From Bacteroidota bacterium (GTDB lineage: Bacteria > Bacteroidota > Bacteroidia > UBA7662 > CANHCV01): a stretch of DNA of 56,346 bases. Below the pieces are notes generated by a model. The model made no database searches. It was not told the origin of the DNA and worked only from the letters and a program-made list of their open reading frames with translations. Positions 51,682-56,346 of this stretch are shown here, piece after piece. The DNA is taken from assembly GCA_947459245.1 (NCBI GenBank), contig CANHCV010000009.1, forward strand, positions 1-56,346, given 5' to 3'. The position numbers were made by a program, and so were the translations under genes. Positions within the stretch are counted from its first letter, which is position 1. The number at the start of each line of letters is the position of its first letter.

Positions 51682-52620
51682 ATGATGCCCTTCACCCAAC
51701 GTTTGCAATTTCTATTGGAAAAGTACGATGCTTTGATTTTGCACGGTTTCGGCGCATTTTATGCACGTTATCAAACGGCTCAATGGCATCCGGTAACGCA
51801 TCGAATTATCCCTCCCCAAAAAGAAATTTCTTTCAACCGATCCATTTCTCAAACCGATGGAGTGTTGGAAAATGAATTCAAAGTTTCTTTCGACTTAACT
51901 ACGGAAGAGTCGCACGAATTGGTTCATGGAATGGTTCAATTTTTATTGGAGGAATTGGAACAACAAAAGCGTTTAGTTTTTGAAGGAGTGGGAGAAATTG
52001 TTGTTCGACCCGACGGAAGTTGGCGTTTCCTTCCATTTGAAGAAAATCATATTTTACCCGAATCGTTCGGTCTCTCACCCGTTCAAGTACGTCCTGTTTT
52101 GCGCAATACCTCGCCTACCCCATCATTTGAAAACGTGGTGGAAGAGGAGCAGGCAACGGAGACCTCACTAAAATTTTTTCCTTGGAGAGCCGTTGCCGCT
52201 TCCATCGTTTTGGTTGTTTTTACCGGCACCTTGTTTTGGATGAACCCATTTTCGGATGATTCAAAGGATGCCCACCACACGGCTCAGTTGGTACAAACCC
52301 AACCTTCTAGCAGTTTCGATTCTTTGAAAGAAGAACCACAAGAAGAAACCGCGGAAACCCCTTCCCTACCCGCTGAAGCGGCAGAAGAGATTACGATTGA
52401 AACCCCTCAAACGGGTTTTTACATCATCGTTGGCTCTACCACTTCGGAAAGCGAAGCGGTAGAAAAAGCGAAGAGCCAACATTGGCTGCCCTTAAACTTC
52501 CCAGAAATTGGTCGTATTCGTTTGGCGACCGAGCGTTTTGATACCCGCAACGAAGCTTTGAGGGAGTTGGAAAAAGTTCGATTGGAAGTTAATTCCGAGG
52601 CTTGGATTTTGAAGCACTGA
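51682..52620 (+). CDS. HU-CCDC81 and SPOR domain protein
   Basis: The 312-residue protein has two Bacteroidota-specific HU-CCDC81-like domains (about 5-60, ILHGFGAFYARY; about 65-135, FKVSFDLTTEESHELV, FEGVGEIVVRPDGSW), a membrane helix (about 169-189, VAASIVLVVFTGTLFWM), an acidic linker and a C-terminal SPOR domain (about 250-312, TGFYIIVGSTTSESEA). The HU-like part is cytoplasmic and could bind DNA; the SPOR part binds peptidoglycan. This suggests a link between chromosome and cell wall. It lies 1 nt before the LolD-like gene. Confidence 0.85.
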   Translation: MMPFTQRLQFLLEKYDALILHGFGAFYARYQTAQWHPVTHRIIPPQKEISFNRSISQTDGVLENEFKVSFDLTTEESHELVHGMVQFLLEELEQQKRLVFEGVGEIVVRPDGSWRFLPFEENHILPESFGLSPVQVRPVLRNTSPTPSFENVVEEEQATETSLKFFPWRAVAASIVLVVFTGTLFWMNPFSDDSKDAHHTAQLVQTQPSSSFDSLKEEPQEETAETPSLPAEAAEEITIETPQTGFYIIVGSTTSESEAVEKAKSQHWLPLNFPEIGRIRLATERFDTRNEALRELEKVRLEVNSEAWILKH

Positions 52621-52621
52621 T

Positions 52622-53278
52622 ATGTTGCAGCTTCAAGAAATTTCTCATTCATTCGGTTCATTGAAAGTGCTGGAAAACGTTTCCTTGAACATTCCATCTC
52701 AACAGGTGACCACGTTGGTTGGTCCGTCGGGAGCTGGAAAATCGACCCTATTGCACATTGCTGGAACGTTGTTGATTCCGCAAAGCGGAAAAGTTATTTG
52801 GGATGGCGTGCCGGTGGTAGGAATGAAAGAAAAGGAATTGGCGAAATGGCGGAATGAATCCATTGGATTTGTGTTCCAGTTTCACCATTTGTTGGGAGAG
52901 CTTACCGCTTTAGAAAACGTGATTTTACCCGGTTTAATTGGCAATCGACCAACGGAAGAGCTGAAAAAGCGCGGGCTGGAGTTATTGGAAAAAGTTGGGT
53001 TATCGAATCGTATTTCGCATTTACCAGGGCAATTATCGGGTGGTGAACAGCAGCGGGTTGCCGTCGCCCGCGCCTTGATCAACCGTCCGAAAATGATTTT
53101 GGCCGATGAGCCATCGGGCAATTTAGATACCCGAAATGCGGAGTCCCTGCATCAGTTGTTTTTCGATTTAGCCGAGCACGAGCAGCAGGGATTTTTAATT
53201 GTTACGCACAACGAGGAATTGGCCAAGCGCAGCCACCGCAATATTGAGTTGCGGGACGGTAGGGTTTTTGGCGGGTGA
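52622..53278 (+). CDS. ABC transporter ATP-binding protein, LolD-like
   Basis: The 218-residue ATPase has Walker [11 protein letters not shown]-loop [11 protein letters not shown], signature [15 protein letters not shown], Walker [13 protein letters not shown] and the H-loop VTHNEELA. This matches the LolD/MacB family, which energises LolCE-type release of lipoproteins from the inner membrane. No permease gene is adjacent, so the membrane partner must be elsewhere. It is the last gene of the run and is followed by the palindromic element. Confidence 0.88.
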   Translation: MLQLQEISHSFGSLKVLENVSLNIPSQQVTTLVGPSGAGKSTLLHIAGTLLIPQSGKVIWDGVPVVGMKEKELAKWRNESIGFVFQFHHLLGELTALENVILPGLIGNRPTEELKKRGLELLEKVGLSNRISHLPGQLSGGEQQRVAVARALINRPKMILADEPSGNLDTRNAESLHQLFFDLAEHEQQGFLIVTHNEELAKRSHRNIELRDGRVFGG

Positions 53279-53280
53279 TT

Positions 53281-53383
53281 GGCGCTCCTCGAGTGTTCCC
53301 GACGAAGGTCGGGAAAATATCGAGAGGGCGCCGATGTTGCCTTCGATATTAATCTCACTACGTTCGATTCACTCGAGGAACGG
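53281..53383. repeat. nested palindromic element
   Basis: A 103-bp stretch with three nested inverted repeats: outer arms TCCTCGAGTG (53286-53295) and CACTCGAGGA (53370-53379); a compact hairpin with 8-bp arms TTCCCGAC and GTCGGGAA (53296-53315); and AATATCGA (53316-53323) with TCGATATT (53343-53350). GGCGC at 53281 also pairs with GCGCC at 53328. It could form a cruciform or folded RNA. It lies between convergent genes, the site where REP-like or MITE-like repeats accumulate. There is no T-run. Confidence 0.7.
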
Positions 53384-53464
53384 AATCGCCCGCTCCCTGA
53401 GGTCCTCTAAGGGAGAAGGGATCGCACCAGAAACGGGACAGGCAGACCCACTGGTCCACCTAAA

Positions 53465-53908
53465 CTACAGTACAAACGGATGATCCTTCTTCAAGGATTC
53501 GAAAAGGGCGCGAAGGGCGCGTTTCTGACTTGGTAACGACAATCCCACATCCGTGGGTTTGCTCATGGCTACCGCCCCATTTTCTAACATTCGGTAAAAA
53601 ACCACCTTGCGGCCCTGCCATTTGTAATCGATGATTTCGTTCAATGGAATGCTCAGGTGAACCTCCTCAGCAGCTTCTCGATCGGTGGCAACCCAAAGGT
53701 GGCCGCGACTGATTTCAAAACAATAATAGGCCGGACGAAAGGATAAATACATGACAATTACCGCCACAAATCCCCCAATGGCCGAATACATCTGCGCATC
53801 GGAATCCCAAAGGTGAAATAAACTTGGGCAGAAGCCTAAAAATGCGAATACAAATAACGAGATGCGGAAAACCAACATCAATTTAAAATTTTCAATGGGT
53901 GCCATCAT
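53465..53908 (-). CDS. small membrane protein of unknown function (PH-like)
   Basis: The 147-residue protein has two hydrophobic segments (about 10-32 and 41-60) followed by a soluble domain with short strands (HLWVATDRE, HLSIPLNEIIDYKWQGRKVVFYRM). That layout is like membrane-anchored bacterial PH domains, but I cannot match a named family. The start overlaps the lpxB stop by 4 bp (two ATGs occur in tandem; the first is used here), so it is the last gene of the surE-lpxB operon. Confidence 0.65.
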   Translation of the reverse strand: MMAPIENFKLMLVFRISLFVFAFLGFCPSLFHLWDSDAQMYSAIGGFVAVIVMYLSFRPAYYCFEISRGHLWVATDREAAEEVHLSIPLNEIIDYKWQGRKVVFYRMLENGAVAMSKPTDVGLSLPSQKRALRALFESLKKDHPFVL

Positions 53909-54975
53909 GCAATTAATCTTTTCAAAATATCGGCTGCAATTTGCGGCTCAGGTTCCAATTCTCCAAAGGCCGCTAACAATTTTTCACGGGTTGCCGTTCC
54001 CGATTTTGATTCTAAAATTCGATTCAACGATTCCGATAACTCATTCACGCCCCAATAAGGTCCAACCTTCTCCTCCACTTCCGTTTTTCCGAGGACCAAA
54101 TTCACCAAACTGATGTATTTCAGCTTCACTAAAACTTTGGCCAGCATCCAACTGAATCGATCCAACCGGTACACCAAAACCTGCGGACAGTTGGCCAATC
54201 CGGCCTCTAAAGAAACCGTTCCGCTGCACAAAACAGCTGCTTTGCTTTCTTTCAACAAGGTTTTAGATTTATGAGAAATGGATATTTCGGGATGATTAAA
54301 ATGCGCCAACAACCATTTCTCTTCCATTCCAGGTGCACAGGAAAGAATGAACTTTTCAGATGGAAATCGATCCATCAACGCCTGAAAAACTGGGGCTAAC
54401 GATTGAATTTCTTGCTTGCGACTACCGGGGAATAGGGCAATCTGATTGAGGCGATTCACCTCCTCGGTGGTTCTCCATTCCGCTGCAGTTGGATTTCCAA
54501 AATAGCTCACCTCCACTCCCCTTTCTCGGTAAAAAGACTGCTCAAACGGAAGAATGCAATACAGTTGATCCACCGAAGATTCAATGATCTTGATTCGACT
54601 TTCTTTCCAAGCCCAAACGGTGGGAGAAATGTAGTAGAACACCTTCATTCCTCGTTTTTTCGCCCATTGAGCGATGCGCAAATTGAATCCTGGATAATCA
54701 ACCAAAATGAGCGCATCGAAAGAGTTCGACTGCAGGTGCTGCTTTACTTCCCGAAAGTTGTTGCGAACGGTTTTCCAATGTTGTATCACTTTGAAAATCC
54801 CCATGATGGACAATCGGTCCAATGGAATGAGCGAAGGTTTCTTGATTACGGTTTCAAGCGCCGCTCCTCCACAAAAATCGAATTGGGCGTTGGGCGCTTG
54901 CTTTTGAATGGCACGAACCAAAGCAGCAGCATGTTGATCGCCGCTCACCTCCCCCGCCATTACAAAAAACTTCAT
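53905..54975 (-). CDS. lpxB: lipid-A-disaccharide synthase
   Basis: The start is at 54975 (MKFFVMAGEVSGDQHAA), the family N-terminus; the open frame runs 59 codons further but overlaps the next gene and is not protein-like. The 356-residue enzyme joins UDP-2,3-diacylglucosamine and lipid X to make the tetraacyl disaccharide of lipid A. Family marks: MAGEVSGDQH, VDYPGFNLR, VFYYISPTVWAWKESR, LPFEQSFY, YFGNPTA, ALFPGSRKQEI. It is a peripheral membrane glycosyltransferase. It overlaps its neighbours by 4 bp on both sides. Confidence 0.95.
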   Translation of the reverse strand: MKFFVMAGEVSGDQHAAALVRAIQKQAPNAQFDFCGGAALETVIKKPSLIPLDRLSIMGIFKVIQHWKTVRNNFREVKQHLQSNSFDALILVDYPGFNLRIAQWAKKRGMKVFYYISPTVWAWKESRIKIIESSVDQLYCILPFEQSFYRERGVEVSYFGNPTAAEWRTTEEVNRLNQIALFPGSRKQEIQSLAPVFQALMDRFPSEKFILSCAPGMEEKWLLAHFNHPEISISHKSKTLLKESKAAVLCSGTVSLEAGLANCPQVLVYRLDRFSWMLAKVLVKLKYISLVNLVLGKTEVEEKVGPYWGVNELSESLNRILESKSGTATREKLLAAFGELEPEPQIAADILKRLIA

Positions 54976-55262
54976 CCCGCAAAAAAGATCAAAATCGCTC
55001 CAATGATCCCATAAACCAATGTTCCAACGATAACGCCTCGGGTACTTTCGTACAAACTTCGGTTCAAGAAGTAGTAAAACAACACCAAATTGATGACGCA
55101 GCAAAGGGCAATAACCTTCATTAAAATCTTCTCTTTTACCATGGCATCCCACGCTTCAGGAAGTTGAGATCCACCGCTCATGGCTAAGAAAATAAGGGTA
55201 AATAAGATGGAGGGAAATAAAACACCCAGTGCCACTCCAAATTTTAATTGATCGCGATTCAT
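54972..55262 (-). CDS. small inner-membrane protein of the lpxB operon
   Basis: The start at 55262 (MNRDQLKFGVALGVLF) gives 96 residues; the longer frame overlaps surE. Three hydrophobic segments: about 7-29, 48-70 and 75-95. No known domain. The stop overlaps the lpxB start (ATGA) and the start overlaps the surE stop (ATGA), so it is tightly coupled to lipid A synthesis. Similar small proteins occur in this position in Bacteroidota. Confidence 0.75.
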   Translation of the reverse strand: MNRDQLKFGVALGVLFPSILFTLIFLAMSGGSQLPEAWDAMVKEKILMKVIALCCVINLVLFYYFLNRSLYESTRGVIVGTLVYGIIGAILIFFAG

Positions 55263-56029
55263 AAGTTCCAATTTTTGATGGCCTCTTTCCATCCGTAGTG
55301 CGTAAGGTCGAAATTTACCGGAACCACCGAAGCGAAGTTATGCTTCAGTGCCCACTCATCGGTATCGTCGCCCCCGTCGTTATTTACAAACTCACCCGTA
55401 AGCCAATAATAAGTTTTTCCATGGGGATCGACCCGTTTGTCGAATTTCTCAACCCATTTTGCTTGCGCCTGACGACAAATTTTTATGCCTTGAAATTCAG
55501 ATTGGGCGCAATGGGGAATGTTTACGTTCAGTACAAATGGAGGTTGCGGACGGTGATGCAAAACTTGTTGAATGACTTTTTTTGCAACTTCCACCGCTAA
55601 AGAGAAATCCGCTTCCCAAGAAAAATTGGTCAACGAAAAACCAATAGAAGGAATCCCTTCCAAACCACCCTCAACCGCCGCCGACATGGTTCCACTGTAC
55701 AAAATATTCACCGAGCTATTGCTTCCGTGGTTAATCCCCGAAATCAATAAATCGGGTTTTCGGTGCATCACTTGATCAACGGCCAATTTCACACAATCTA
55801 CCGGGGTTCCCGTTGTGTGATATGCCGCCTTCACTCCTGGAAACAATCCTTTTACTTCCAGCATCCTCAACGGCTTGGAAATGGTAATGGCGTGTCCCAT
55901 TCCCGACTGACCAGAATCGGGAGCGACCACTACAACTTCACCAAAATACTGAGCGGCTTCGATCAGGGCTTTGATTCCGGGAGCGGTAATTCCATCGTCG
56001 TTGGTCACTAAAATCAAGGGAGTATTCAT
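55259..56029 (-). CDS. surE: 5'/3'-nucleotidase SurE
   Basis: The 256-residue metal-dependent phosphatase removes phosphate from nucleoside 5'- and 3'-monophosphates. The N-terminus LVTNDDGITAPGIKAL holds the two metal-binding Asp residues; VVVAPDSGQSGMGHAIT and LLISGINHGSN supply the remaining site. Length is normal. The start overlaps the stop of the FAD oxidoreductase gene (ATGA) and the stop overlaps the next start (ATGA). Confidence 0.95.
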   Translation of the reverse strand: MNTPLILVTNDDGITAPGIKALIEAAQYFGEVVVVAPDSGQSGMGHAITISKPLRMLEVKGLFPGVKAAYHTTGTPVDCVKLAVDQVMHRKPDLLISGINHGSNSSVNILYSGTMSAAVEGGLEGIPSIGFSLTNFSWEADFSLAVEVAKKVIQQVLHHRPQPPFVLNVNIPHCAQSEFQGIKICRQAQAKWVEKFDKRVDPHGKTYYWLTGEFVNNDGGDDTDEWALKHNFASVVPVNFDLTHYGWKEAIKNWNL

Positions 56030-56346
56030 GGCACAAAGGTCGTTTTATTTTCTTTAATTTTTGGTATTTTAATGGTTTTGGGGTTCACTTCCTCGTTCAT
56101 TTCTTTTCCGTTTTTCCAATGTTGCACCCACTGATGTGCAAAAAAAGGCGACAGGATCACTCCTTTGCTTCCAAACGCGTTCAAGATGGCCAATTGATTG
56201 TATTCAGGATGAAAACCGGCGAACGGGCGACGGGAATGATTCGCAGGTCGAACGCCGGAAAGATGTTCCAGTACCTCCACTTTTCTGCCGATGGTTTTCT
56301 CCAACTTCTCGATCAATATTGAAGCGTCTTCTTCCGAAGGATTCCA
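56026..56346 (-). CDS. C-terminal part of an FAD-dependent oxidoreductase, cut by the window edge
   Basis: An open frame of 107 codons enters from the window edge with no start visible. The sequence LEHLSGVRPANHSRRPFAGF, then FGSKGVILSPFFAHQWVQHW fits the C-terminus of D-amino-acid-oxidase/glycine-oxidase-like flavoproteins (a substrate-site Arg in GVRP and the GSKG FAD-tail loop). The substrate is unknown. It lies first in the run with surE, which it overlaps by 4 bp. Confidence 0.75.
   Translation of the reverse strand, partial: WNPSEEDASILIEKLEKTIGRKVEVLEHLSGVRPANHSRRPFAGFHPEYNQLAILNAFGSKGVILSPFFAHQWVQHWKNGKEMNEEVNPKTIKIPKIKENKTTFVP

Noticed and set aside
53296-53315. Hairpin TTCCCGAC/GTCGGGAA as a lolD terminator
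   Set aside because: It has a strong stem but no T-run on either strand, and is part of a larger nested palindrome.
54976-55152. 59-residue N-terminal extension of lpxB
   Set aside because: It overlaps the small membrane protein gene in another frame and lacks the family sequence; lpxB proteins start MKFFVMAGEVSGD-like.
1-56346. tRNA genes and CRISPR arrays
   Set aside because: None seen. No cloverleaf with T-loop GGTTCRANYCC was found outside coding regions, and there are no spaced direct repeats.

Overview
The window looks like ordinary chromosome from a member of the Bacteroidota, probably a Flavobacteriales- or Sphingobacteriales-like lineage. Four things support this: C-terminal type IX secretion (T9SS) sorting domains on three secreted proteins; many promoters of the Bacteroidota form (TTG, about 19-21 bases, then TAnnTTTG); very few Shine-Dalgarno sequences; and families typical of the phylum (HU-CCDC81/SPOR protein, DUF1573, DUF4153, PorE-like OmpA protein, TonB receptor with a carboxypeptidase-like N-terminus). 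No phage, insertion sequence, CRISPR array or tRNA was seen.

Layout. 1-3,960: start of a secreted protein (cut by the edge), an MFS transporter, a bPH_4 protein, the etfBA operon and a TPR protein. 3,958-6,883: two divergent T9SS cargo genes. 6,892-10,216: SRP RNA, priA and an AlkD-like repair protein. 10,217-14,161: a giant barrel + Ig-like repeat protein carrying a 12-bp minisatellite. 14,303-16,740: crotonase, DUF1573, aminotransferase. 16,771-29,350 (minus strand): RNase P RNA, a sigma-54 activator, a hydrolase, parC, argS, cca, miaA, a DUF4153 membrane protein, a methyltransferase and a lipoprotein. 29,419-30,699: T9SS-tagged serine hydrolase. 30,795-34,149: rpoN, a PAP2-like membrane protein and a histidine kinase. 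34,188-36,773: SPOR and PorE-like envelope proteins. 36,763-42,787 (minus): FadL/PorV-like OMP, helix-hairpin-helix + barrel protein and a Dna2-like nuclease-helicase in overlapping frames. 43,040-53,278: phosphopantetheinyl transferase, accA, TonB receptor, 1009-aa TPR protein, OMP, HU-CCDC81-SPOR, LolD-like ATPase. 53,281-53,383: a nested palindrome. 53,465-56,346 (minus): FAD oxidoreductase (partial), surE, a membrane protein, lpxB and a membrane protein, each junction overlapping by 4 bp.

Most genes are housekeeping (lipid A, fatty acid, tRNA maturation, topoisomerase, replication restart, ETF) or cell-envelope genes. Two RNA genes, SRP RNA and RNase P RNA, are recognisable from conserved sequence and pairing. 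The best candidates for unusual biology are the nearly leaderless starts with the -7 box a fixed 4-5 nt before the start codon, the rnpB-to-sigma-54-activator linkage, the barrel/Ig/GGNP protein, the HhH-barrel plus Dna2-like operon, and the TonB receptor/TPR/OMP operon behind accA. I saw nothing that clearly amounts to a wholly new system.
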